Of a DNA stretch of 59,505 nt, positions 7,726 to 15,036 are shown one piece after another. Under the pieces are notes generated by a model, which was given only the letters and a program-made list of their open reading frames with translations, did not search any database and was not told where the DNA came from. The stretch covers positions 1 through 59,505 of the forward strand of contig JAWXCM010000286.1 of assembly GCA_034408745.1 (NCBI GenBank). Direction: 5' to 3'. The DNA is from JAWXCM01 sp034408745. Its GTDB lineage: Bacteria > Acidobacteriota > Terriglobia > Bryobacterales > Bryobacteraceae. Within the stretch, counting starts at the first letter, position 1; each line of letters begins with the position of its first letter. The position numbers and the translations under genes are program-made.

Positions 7726-8240
7726 GCAGCGTCCAGCCAGTCAAACGCCTTCTCAATCACGCCGAGAGTTCCTTTCGTCAACGGTTCCACCGCGGCCACT
7801 TCCTCGCGCGTGGCCCATCGAATTGCTGCGCAGTCGTCCGCCGCGCATTCCTCACCAGACACCACGCGGCAGATGTAATCGACGAGCACGTAGTGGTACT
7901 CCGGCCGACCCTCGTCATCGGGCATGATGCGCTCAAAGATGGTGAGCATGTGCACCGGGTCGACCACGAGTCCGGTCTCTTCCAGGACTTCGCGCTTCAC
8001 ACCGTCGGCAAGAGTCTCGCCGACTTCAAGCACCCCACCGGGCAGTGACCACCAGCCCTTCAGCGGTACCCCGCCCCGCTTCACCAGCATGACTCGATTC
8101 TGCGAATCGAAAATTAGCGCGCCAACGCCGAGTACGGGCCGCTCGGGGTAACGTCTCGAAGACCGGGATGGGCTAATTGGACTTGCCCCCTTTGTTGTTG
8201 TGAAAGCGCACGCGATAGACAGACGTGCGCGCGGCCACAT
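7722..8240 (-). CDS. NUDIX hydrolase
   Basis: A complete NUDIX box, GGVLEVGETLADGVKREV followed by LEETGL, gives the GX5EX7REUXEEXGU signature. VGALIF and RGGVPLKGWWSLPGG precede it. These enzymes hydrolyse nucleoside diphosphates linked to another group; ADP-ribose or oxidised nucleotides are typical but the substrate cannot be read here. The start is uncertain: family members normally begin about at RRYPERPVLGV, yet no ATG, GTG or TTG lies in frame there. The nearest ATGs (8240, 8261) overlap the upstream SMP-30 gene by 68-89 bases, so a non-standard start or long overlap is used. It is coupled to mutS2 by ATGA. Confidence 0.82.
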   Translation of the reverse strand: MWPRARLSIACAFTTTKGASPISPSRSSRRYPERPVLGVGALIFDSQNRVMLVKRGGVPLKGWWSLPGGVLEVGETLADGVKREVLEETGLVVDPVHMLTIFERIMPDDEGRPEYHYVLVDYICRVVSGEECAADDCAAIRWATREEVAAVEPLTKGTLGVIEKAFDWLDAA

Positions 8241-9039
8241 AGAGGTTGGAGAGGTCCACATCGCCGAACGTCAAGTCGCCAGGCTTTTCGGACAGCTCAA
8301 TCTGACTGTCGAACTTACCCGTGCGGTCGTAGACCTCGATGATTCGCGCGGCTACGTACACCTTGCCGTCGGCTCCTGCGGCAATCCCGTTGGGCACACC
8401 TTGCTTGACGCGAAACAGGACACGGGGATTAGCAGCGACTCCGGATCGGTCCACATCCCAGGCCAGCACCGAACGGGAGTCGGAATCCACGACGTACAGC
8501 GTCTTCTGGTCTGTCGACAACGCGATTCCATTGGGGCGGCCCGGCATCTTCGAAAGCAGCGTCAACTCGCCTTTTGGCGAAATATGATAGACGCCGTAAT
8601 GGGCCAGTGCCTTTTCCCGGTCGGCAGAAGCAAAGGCTGCGTCGGTGAACCAGATGTGGTTGTTTTTGGAAACGGCAACCGCGGTTGGCCCGTTGAGGCG
8701 CTTGCCTTCGAATTTGTCGGCAAGCACGTCCTGCTTGTTTTTCTTGCTGTCGAGGCGCAGCAGCCGATGTTCACGAGGGTCGCAGATATACAGGCGGCCT
8801 TCGGAATCGGACGTCATCCCGCTTGCGTAAAACTCTTCTTTAAATACGGAAGGTCCGTCGGAATCGATTTTTTTGATTTTGCCGGCGGGAGTATCGGAGA
8901 TCAGGAGGTGGTCGCGCATCCAGGCTACACCTCCAGCGAACTGGAAGTTGCCCAGCACCTTCTCGACCGCGTACGGTGCGTCCTGGGCAGATCCGGCCAA
9001 TGCCATCGCAGTCAGGAACAGAAAAGCCCGCCACCACAT
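8173..9039 (-). CDS. secreted SMP-30/gluconolactonase-like beta-propeller
   Basis: 288 residues. A signal peptide of about 18 residues (MWWRAFLFLTAMALAGSA) precedes six-bladed-propeller repeats with motifs such as GRLYICDPREHRLLRLD, NHIWFTDAAFA, PNGIALSTDQKTLYVVDSD and PNGIAAGADGKVYVAA, typical of the SMP-30/LRE family. Such proteins are calcium-dependent lactonases or uncharacterised secreted propellers. The position suggests periplasmic location. It sits in a minus-strand run 38 bases after the BON gene and overlaps the NUDIX gene. Enzymatic function is not shown by the sequence. Confidence 0.75.
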   Translation of the reverse strand: MWWRAFLFLTAMALAGSAQDAPYAVEKVLGNFQFAGGVAWMRDHLLISDTPAGKIKKIDSDGPSVFKEEFYASGMTSDSEGRLYICDPREHRLLRLDSKKNKQDVLADKFEGKRLNGPTAVAVSKNNHIWFTDAAFASADREKALAHYGVYHISPKGELTLLSKMPGRPNGIALSTDQKTLYVVDSDSRSVLAWDVDRSGVAANPRVLFRVKQGVPNGIAAGADGKVYVAARIIEVYDRTGKFDSQIELSEKPGDLTFGDVDLSNLYVAARTSVYRVRFHNNKGGKSN

Positions 9040-9077
9040 ACATCCATTGTAGTGACGGGCCCTCCCTTCGCGCTGCT

Positions 9078-9632
9078 CTATTTGCTGCGGGAGCGCGTGT
9101 CGCTCTCCCGGCCTTCGATGGCGAGGTTGTTCTTCACGCCAAACACGCCAGACACGCTGTTGGCCTGAATGTTCGCGATGTTTTTGTCGCCTTCGTTTGC
9201 CACCACGCCTTCCAGCGAGACCTGGCCATTTCGCACGATGATGTGGATGGGAGGCACCGCGTTCAGGGCATATCGATTGAGAGCCGTGTGGCCGTAAATG
9301 GAGCGATACGTGGCCAGACGGATCTGGTCATCGTTGGGTGACAGGGGCAGCACTTCAATGTTGTTGACTACCTGCTCGACACCTTCAATGTCTTTGACCA
9401 CGCGCTCGGCATCCGTCTTCAACGTGGGACGCGTGACCTGACCCATCAACGTCACCTTGTATCCGTCCACTTTATAGGTCAGATTGTCGAAGACTCCGTA
9501 ATAAGGCAACATCACCAACTCGTGACGTATTTCCCTGACGAACCGGTCATAGCCCTTCGCGCTCTTGTGATCGGCAAAGGACGGAACCGCCAGCACCGTG
9601 GCCAGCAGAGCGGGAACCAAAAGTAATCGCAT
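9078..9632 (-). CDS. periplasmic double-BON-domain protein
   Basis: 184 residues with a signal peptide (MRLLLVPALLATVLAVPSFA) and two BON domains. The first is around residues 30-95 with YKVTLMGQVTRP and VEQVVNNIEVLP; the second is around 100-175 with HIIVRNGQVSLEGVV and GVFGVKNNLAIEG. BON domains bind membranes or phospholipids; OsmY-like members stabilise the envelope under osmotic stress. The neighbour mscL, an osmotic safety valve, makes an osmotic or envelope-stress role attractive. The leader contains a hairpin that encloses the ribosome binding site (see 9639-9670). Confidence 0.82.
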   Translation of the reverse strand: MRLLLVPALLATVLAVPSFADHKSAKGYDRFVREIRHELVMLPYYGVFDNLTYKVDGYKVTLMGQVTRPTLKTDAERVVKDIEGVEQVVNNIEVLPLSPNDDQIRLATYRSIYGHTALNRYALNAVPPIHIIVRNGQVSLEGVVANEGDKNIANIQANSVSGVFGVKNNLAIEGRESDTRSRSK

Positions 9633-9638
9633 GCGAAT

Positions 9639-9670
9639 TCACCCTCCAGGTTGTTTGACACGGAGGGTGA
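9639..9670 (-). promoter_or_regulatory. leader hairpin enclosing the Shine-Dalgarno of the BON gene
   Basis: On the minus strand TCACCCTCC and GGAGGGTGA form a perfect 9-bp stem with a 14-base loop. The 3' arm contains GGAGG, the only good ribosome binding site, ten bases before the ATG at 9632. Folding would hide it. The stem is plain in the sequence; a regulatory effect is inference. Confidence 0.5.
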
Positions 9671-9698
9671 GATTCGCTCGAAAATTAACGGTGATCGA

Positions 9699-10148
9699 TT
9701 AGGCGCGGGTCAACTCGGACGTGCAGAAGCCGCAACGAACAGCCTTCAGCGGAACCGAGTTGGCGCAGAAGGGGCAGTCTTTGGTGGAAGGAGCGGCCGC
9801 AGGCGCGTCCACCGGCTTGTTCAACCTGTTCACCTGTTTCACGATGAGGAACACGATGAACGCCACGATCAGGAAATTGATCACCGTGTTCAGAAAAGCG
9901 CCGTAGGCGATTACAGGCGCTCCAGCCGCTTTTGCAACCGCCAGAGAGGCGTAGGCCTGCCCGTTCAGACTCACAAACAAGTCTTTGAAATCTACGTTGC
10001 CAGCTGCCATGCCGATTGGAGGCATGATCACGTCATTCACAGCCGAATTGACGATTGCGCCAAAGGCTCCCCCGATAATCACCGCGATAGCGAGGTCGAG
10101 CACGTTGCCCCGCATTGCGAAGTCCTTGAATTCCCGCATCATACCCAT
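9699..10148 (-). CDS. mscL: large-conductance mechanosensitive channel with C-terminal zinc ribbon
   Basis: 149 residues. The MscL core is clear: MREFKDFAMRGNVLDLAIAV, then AFGAIVNSAVNDVIMPPIG (TM1 and pore), a periplasmic loop, and GAFLNTVINFLIVAFIVFL (TM2). MscL opens on membrane tension to release solutes in hypo-osmotic shock. After TM2 a Pro/Ala linker leads to CPFC and CGFC (Cys125, 128, 139, 142), a zinc-ribbon-like end in place of the usual helical bundle. The ATG at 10148 follows the sulfatase by 31 bases; starts at 10142 or 10139 would also fit the family. It neighbours the BON gene. Confidence 0.92.
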   Translation of the reverse strand: MGMMREFKDFAMRGNVLDLAIAVIIGGAFGAIVNSAVNDVIMPPIGMAAGNVDFKDLFVSLNGQAYASLAVAKAAGAPVIAYGAFLNTVINFLIVAFIVFLIVKQVNRLNKPVDAPAAAPSTKDCPFCANSVPLKAVRCGFCTSELTRA

Positions 10149-10179
10149 GGTGAGAGTCAGAGTATAACTCACCAGGGAA

Positions 10180-11709
10180 TTACTGTGGAGTTCTTCTCGG
10201 CTTTTCCGTAAACGACGGCGGGAAGTCCGCACTTTTGGAACGTGTGGGACTGCGCTGGCCCGACACGCCACCCTTATCCGGCCACAGCGGCATCGACATG
10301 CCATCTGTATTCTCCAGAATCTGGAACAGCTTCTCGTTCATCTCCTTCACGGTCGCGGCGTGCTTAGGGCTGTTGATCAGATTGTTGGATTCCAGCGGGT
10401 CTTCCTGCAAGTCGTAAAGCTCATTCAAGTCCCAGATTCCGTGGCTGCGGATGTACTTATACCGGTCGCCGCGCAGCGCATGAATGGTCGGCGTCTGGGG
10501 AAAGTTGCGTTCCCAGTAATACTCGTAAAGCAGGGAGTCGCGCCATTTGGGTTGTTTGCCCTGCAGGACGGGCAGGAAGTTCAGACCCTGATAGGCGGCG
10601 GGCGGTTCGAGTCCAGCGGCCGTGAGGAAGGTAGGCGCGATGTCGATGTTGGCGACGACTTCCTTCACCGTCTGCCCGCCCTTAAACAGCTCCGGGCAAC
10701 GTACCAGCATGGGCACCCGCATCGACTCTTCATACGCAGTGCGCTTGTCGATCAGGCCGTGCTCACCGAAAGCAAACCCGTTATCGCCCATGTAGACCAC
10801 CAGCGTGGAATCGAGTTCGCCGCGTTTGCGAAGCGCCTCCAGCACACGGCCCGCGCTTTCGTCCACAGCGAGCAGGGTTTCGGCATAGCGCTTGTAGTAC
10901 TCGGCTATGTCGAGATCGGAGTGATAAGGGAACTCGACGCCATGCCAGGAGTTGCGCTGGTTCTGAACCCACAAAGGACGGTTGCGCGCCATGTCGCCTT
11001 CGGTCGCCATGGTGGGAGGCGGCACGAATTTCGCGTCTTTGAATCGACCTTTGTGACGGTCCGCGGGAATGAACTCGGAATGAACCGCTTTGTGCGACAG
11101 GTACAGGAAGAGTGGTTTGCCCTTTGGCACAGACTCCATCCAGTTCAGCGCGTAATCCGTGAGTTCGTCAGTAATGTAGCCCTTCTGCGGAACGTGCTTT
11201 CCGTCGACGTTCAACTGCAGATTGTTCTGCGGCAGGTAGACGCCCTGCCCCCGGAAGCTGACCCATTTGTCGAAGCCGGCCTGCGGTTCATCGCCGGAGT
11301 TACCCATGTGCCACTTGCCGAAGAAGCCGGTCGCGTAGCCGGCCTTCTGCAGATGCTGGGGGAAGTACTGCGTTCCAGCGGGGACCGCCGTGTTGTTGTC
11401 GACGACGCGATGCTTGTGAGCGTAGAGGCCGGTCAGGATGGACGCGCGGCTCGGCGAACACAGTGCCGTGGTGACGAACGCGTTCTTAATGTGGGCACCG
11501 TCGCGCGCCATGGAATCCAGGACGGGCGTTTCCAGAAAGCTCTGGCCTTTCAGGAAGCCCATCGCGTCGTACCGGTGATCGTCTGTGAGGATAAAGACGA
11601 TGTTGCGGGGCTTCGATCCTGTGATTCGGCGAAGCCTGCCGGGCGCTGGTGTCTGCGCGGGCGCCAGCGCGGCACCCAGTGAGCTAAGTAGTGCGGTTCT
11701 GCGGTTCAA
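10180..11709 (-). CDS. secreted arylsulfatase-family sulfatase
   Basis: 509 residues with an N-terminal signal-like MNRRTALLSSLGAALAPA. The fold starts with NIVFILTDDHRYDAMG (metal-binding Asp pair) and has the formylglycine signature CSPSRASILTG with Cys84, the residue converted by a formylglycine-generating enzyme. GKWHMG and a later MGDNGFAFGEHGL add active-site and calcium ligands. Members cleave sulfate esters from polysaccharides and small molecules. It lies 23 bases after a second sulfatase, so the two are probably co-transcribed and act in polysaccharide desulfation. Substrate class is not determinable here. Confidence 0.9.
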   Translation of the reverse strand: MNRRTALLSSLGAALAPAQTPAPGRLRRITGSKPRNIVFILTDDHRYDAMGFLKGQSFLETPVLDSMARDGAHIKNAFVTTALCSPSRASILTGLYAHKHRVVDNNTAVPAGTQYFPQHLQKAGYATGFFGKWHMGNSGDEPQAGFDKWVSFRGQGVYLPQNNLQLNVDGKHVPQKGYITDELTDYALNWMESVPKGKPLFLYLSHKAVHSEFIPADRHKGRFKDAKFVPPPTMATEGDMARNRPLWVQNQRNSWHGVEFPYHSDLDIAEYYKRYAETLLAVDESAGRVLEALRKRGELDSTLVVYMGDNGFAFGEHGLIDKRTAYEESMRVPMLVRCPELFKGGQTVKEVVANIDIAPTFLTAAGLEPPAAYQGLNFLPVLQGKQPKWRDSLLYEYYWERNFPQTPTIHALRGDRYKYIRSHGIWDLNELYDLQEDPLESNNLINSPKHAATVKEMNEKLFQILENTDGMSMPLWPDKGGVSGQRSPTRSKSADFPPSFTEKPRRTPQ

Positions 11710-11732
11710 TGGATTACCCTCTGCATGGCCGG

Positions 11733-13268
11733 TTACCGGGCCCGCGTCTTCGGTTTTGCGGTGCGTATGGCGGGAGCCGCGGCGGGTGCGTTGTCGTACT
11801 GCAGCGCACCGCCAGTCAGGCGCATGATACCCGCACTGCCGTCACCGCGCTGCTGCGGGACTTTCGCAACTTCCGCGTCCATTTTGTCGAACATCGATTT
11901 GAGCCGCGCAACCACGTCGGGATGCTGGGCCGCGACGTCTTTCTGCTCGGCACGATCCTGCTCCAGGTCGAACAGCATCATTTCCTTCGCGGGATCGCCG
12001 CTGTGGACACCTGGATACTGGCTGGGCTTCGCCTGTTCGAACGGAGCGATCAGCGTCACGCCGTCGGGTCCGCGCGGGTCCACCCAGTTCGCCACCTGAG
12101 CGGCTTCCATCGGTCCTTGTGACCCGACTGCTTTGCGGACATGCAGCTTCCATTTTCCCGAACGAACCCAGTGCAGCAGTGGACCCTGCATCGCGAAGAT
12201 CGCTTCATGCGGCGACTTCACCGAAGCCGACTGCATGAGCGGGAAGATGTCGAGCCCGTCGATGGTGCGGTCGGTCGGAATTCTGGCTCCGGCGAGCTTG
12301 CAGATGGTTGGGAAGATGTCGATGGATGAGACCACTTCCTTCTGCTCGACAGCGGCGGGAATGCGTCCCGGCCAGCGCGCGATTAGAGGAACATTCGTGC
12401 CGCCGTCCCACCCGCTCGACTTCATCCCACGAAGGCCGGCGGTGCTGCCTCCATACCAGGGGCCATTGTCGGAACTGAAGATGACCAGCGTGTTGTCGTC
12501 GAGTCCGCGATCCTGCAACGCCTTCAGAATCTGGCCCACTGACCAGTCCAGTTCTTTGATCACGTCCGCATAAAGCGGCTTGCGTCCGGCTGAGTAGAAC
12601 TCCTCCGACGCCGCCACCGGTTTGTGGGGCATGGCATGCGGCAGGTACAGGAAAAATGGCTTCGTTTTGTTTTTTTCTATGAACTCGACAGCCTTCTTCG
12701 TGTAGTCGCGTGTGAGGTTCGCCTGCACCACCGGGTACTGCGCCACCGATTCGTTGTGTACGATTTGCACCGGACGCATGTCATTCGAATAGAGGATGCC
12801 GTAGTATTCGTCGAAGCCCTGCGTACGCGGCAGGAATTTCGGCAGGTGTCCGAGGTGCCACTTTCCGATGCAGATGCTGGTGTAGCCGACGGGCTTTAGC
12901 GCCTCGGCAATGGTGATCTCATCCGCCGGAAGACCCACATCGTTGATCCCGGAATCGGGCGCGGGATTGGTCGTCATACCGCTGCGGAACGGATAGCGGC
13001 CGGTCAGCAGGGTGGTCCGCGACGGCGCACAGTATGGCATCGGCACGTAGAAGTTGGTGAACCGCGCGCCCTCCTTCGCCATACGGTCGAGGTGCGGCGT
13101 TTCATTCACCGTGCTGCCGTAACAGGCGAGGTCGCCGTACCCCAGATCGTCGGCGAAAATCACCACGAAATTCGGCGGACGCCGACCCGTTTGTGCGACC
13201 AGTGGCGCCGATACCGCGGCAGCCGTGTGCTTCATGAAGGAGCGGCGCGAGAATCTCGATGTGGCCAT
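11733..13268 (-). CDS. secreted sulfatase, Tat-type leader
   Basis: 511 residues. The start MATSRFSRRSFMKHTAAAV is a twin-arginine-like signal. The sulfatase core shows NFVVIFADDLGYGDLACYG, the formylglycine motif CAPSRTTLLTGRYP with Cys80, GKWHLGHLP, and FSSDNGPW late in the domain. It has more similarity to the arylsulfatase A type than the downstream enzyme does. A proline- and alanine-rich tail ends the protein. It follows the TIM-barrel gene by 39 bases and precedes the second sulfatase by 23, so all three likely form one transcription unit for sulfated-glycan use. Confidence 0.9.
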   Translation of the reverse strand: MATSRFSRRSFMKHTAAAVSAPLVAQTGRRPPNFVVIFADDLGYGDLACYGSTVNETPHLDRMAKEGARFTNFYVPMPYCAPSRTTLLTGRYPFRSGMTTNPAPDSGINDVGLPADEITIAEALKPVGYTSICIGKWHLGHLPKFLPRTQGFDEYYGILYSNDMRPVQIVHNESVAQYPVVQANLTRDYTKKAVEFIEKNKTKPFFLYLPHAMPHKPVAASEEFYSAGRKPLYADVIKELDWSVGQILKALQDRGLDDNTLVIFSSDNGPWYGGSTAGLRGMKSSGWDGGTNVPLIARWPGRIPAAVEQKEVVSSIDIFPTICKLAGARIPTDRTIDGLDIFPLMQSASVKSPHEAIFAMQGPLLHWVRSGKWKLHVRKAVGSQGPMEAAQVANWVDPRGPDGVTLIAPFEQAKPSQYPGVHSGDPAKEMMLFDLEQDRAEQKDVAAQHPDVVARLKSMFDKMDAEVAKVPQQRGDGSAGIMRLTGGALQYDNAPAAAPAIRTAKPKTRAR

Positions 13269-13307
13269 TTGAGGATTAGCCTATCCTGGACCCGCGGCCG
13301 GCGATAA

Positions 13308-14186
13308 CTATGCCGTCTCGCGAAGCGAATTCAGCAGCCGGATCGCGCTTCGAATATCGTCGAGATGGGAGATGCCTTCCTTGTGGCGATCGTCCATGTC
13401 CTGGTCCAGCGACACTTCGCGCTCGATGGTCAGCGGGCCGGTGTAGCCGATCTTCTTCAGTGTGGCGACGAACCGGTCCATCCCAACCTCGCCCTCACCC
13501 AGCGGCATCTCATGCCCCAGCGTACCTGGCTTCGTTTTGTCCGGCCAGACCCCGTCCTTGCAGTGCACACTCACCAGTTGCGTGGCGAGTTTCTCGAGCG
13601 CCGGAATCGGCTCGGCGGTCCCGTACATGATCATGTTGGCCGGATCGAAATTGACCTTCAGATTGCGGCGTTCCACCGCTTCTATAAAATGGAGGAGGCT
13701 CTCCGCGGTCTCCTGCCCGGTCTCGAGCGCGAACGCGATGTTGTACTGCAGGGCGTGGTCGCAGATGCGGCGGACCATGTCGCGGACGGCCACGAAATCG
13801 GGATGCGTGTGGTCATCGGGAACGAAGCCGATGTGGCAGGCGAAGATGGGCACGCCCATGGCGGACGCCGCGTCGATCACCTCCAGCGAACGCTTCTCAC
13901 GCAACTCGCGCGTAGCGGGCGGGATGAAGCCCACCGTCTGCTGCACTGTCGGGATATCGGCGTAGCTCTCGCCCTGGAACGCAGCGAAAACGGCGGTGAT
14001 TCCGAAGTCCTCCGCATCCGCCACAGCGCGCCATTTCGACGCAATGTCAAAGTTCAGTTCGACGTGGCCGGCAAAGCCCAGGTGGCCGCATCGCATGCCG
14101 ATCAACTTGATGGCAGGGAGAGTGCGCTCGGGTTGGTGCTCGCCCCAAAACATGAGGCCGACTTCGAGTGGAGAGATCATCGCCAT
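13308..14186 (-). CDS. sugar phosphate isomerase/epimerase-like TIM barrel
   Basis: 292 residues, no signal peptide. It belongs to the AP-endonuclease-2/xylose-isomerase-like barrel superfamily: conserved ligand positions appear as FALETGQE, VNFDPANMIMYG, LVSVHCKDG and LTIEREV, giving Glu, Asp, His and Glu for metal binding. Relatives isomerise or epimerise sugars or inositol derivatives; the exact substrate is unknown. It is the first gene of the minus-strand run leading into the two sulfatases, which suggests sugar processing. The ATG at 14186 gives MAMISPLEVG; the ATG two codons on is equally possible. Confidence 0.8.
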   Translation of the reverse strand: MAMISPLEVGLMFWGEHQPERTLPAIKLIGMRCGHLGFAGHVELNFDIASKWRAVADAEDFGITAVFAAFQGESYADIPTVQQTVGFIPPATRELREKRSLEVIDAASAMGVPIFACHIGFVPDDHTHPDFVAVRDMVRRICDHALQYNIAFALETGQETAESLLHFIEAVERRNLKVNFDPANMIMYGTAEPIPALEKLATQLVSVHCKDGVWPDKTKPGTLGHEMPLGEGEVGMDRFVATLKKIGYTGPLTIEREVSLDQDMDDRHKEGISHLDDIRSAIRLLNSLRETA

Positions 14187-14348
14187 AAGTCGATGCTACA
14201 CTGCACGCCGTGCGGTTTGCGCGGACAGTGCCCTTGCCGGGCCGACCGAACGCGGCGCGTGTCACCCCCGTCCAGATTCGGCTCCTCGACAGCAGCCCGT
14301 TAAGGAGTACGGGGTGACCTGCGCTACTTTCCTCGACCAGTAAGAAAA

Positions 14349-14381
14349 AGTCGGGCACATTCTTTGTTAACGCGCCCGACT
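14349..14381 (-). terminator. rho-independent terminator of the PEP-CTERM gene
   Basis: On the minus strand AGTCGGGC and GCCCGACT form an 8-bp stem directly followed by TTTTTCTTAC. It begins 20 bases past the stop of the PEP-CTERM gene at 14401, in the right orientation. Confidence 0.75.
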
Positions 14382-14400
14382 GTGACACGGCTTTTATCGG

Positions 14401-15014
14401 CTATTTCTTTGCGGCCAGACGGCGCCGCAGCGCACCCAGCCCGATCAGAATGCCGCCGCCTCCCAGCATGGCGAAGGTTCCAGGCTCCGGAATACCATTG
14501 AGTGTCGAGGTCTCGATCTCGTTGACATAGCTTGACGGGTCAAGATTCACGGCGACCATGTTGATGCCCGGCAATGCCATAACATTGAAAACAAATTCGG
14601 TCAGCGCCGTGATCCCTGGCAGCGCGCCAGCCCCCGGATTAAGATTGAAGTTGGGGACGGAAAATCCCTGTTGTGTGAGAAAGCCAACGGAAACTCCGTT
14701 GAAGAAAACCTCGTCGTCTTCACCGGTATCGATACCTTCGGCGATGATCGTCAAAGTAGCAGCACCGCCAACACCCATATGGTTCCAGGAGATCGTTGGG
14801 ATTCCTCCGATGTTGATCCCCCCGCATTCTGCGCGAGACCGGCTGGGTTAGACCCTATTGTGTAAACGTTAACAGTATCTGCCGATACAGGCATCACGAA
14901 AGCCACGGCAGTAAAACATTGAAAAGAGTAGGATAGATCGCACTGTTTTCTCCGAGCTAGCGCGCATCTTAAGGCGAATGCCTTAGCGCCAACTAAGAGT
15001 AAGCCTTGCCTCAC
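14401..15014 (-). pseudogene. PEP-CTERM surface protein, frameshifted in a G6 run
   Basis: The C-terminal frame (14401 to about 14817) ends in the sorting signal IPEPGTFAMLGGGGILIG followed by ALRRRLAAKK: PEP motif, membrane stretch and basic tail. The N-terminal frame from GTG 15014 holds a signal-like stretch ending in FVMPVSA, then DTVNVYTIGSNPAGLAQNAGG. The frames join at six G (14818-14823 read on minus); one more G would fuse them through NAGGINIGGIPTISWNHMG. The whole would be about 200 residues. PEP-CTERM proteins are processed by an exosortase and exported. Either a real slipped-strand mutation or a base-call error. No exosortase gene is in the window. Confidence 0.65.
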
Positions 15015-15036
15015 AGAAAATCAATGTTCGAGCTAC

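Noticed and set aside
10360..11682. 440-codon open frame on the plus strand
   Set aside because: Antisense to a clear sulfatase; no start signal or family.
14261..14318. inverted repeat GTCACCCC / GGGGTGAC
   Set aside because: The 42-base loop is too long for a confident terminator or operator and no T run follows; left unassigned.
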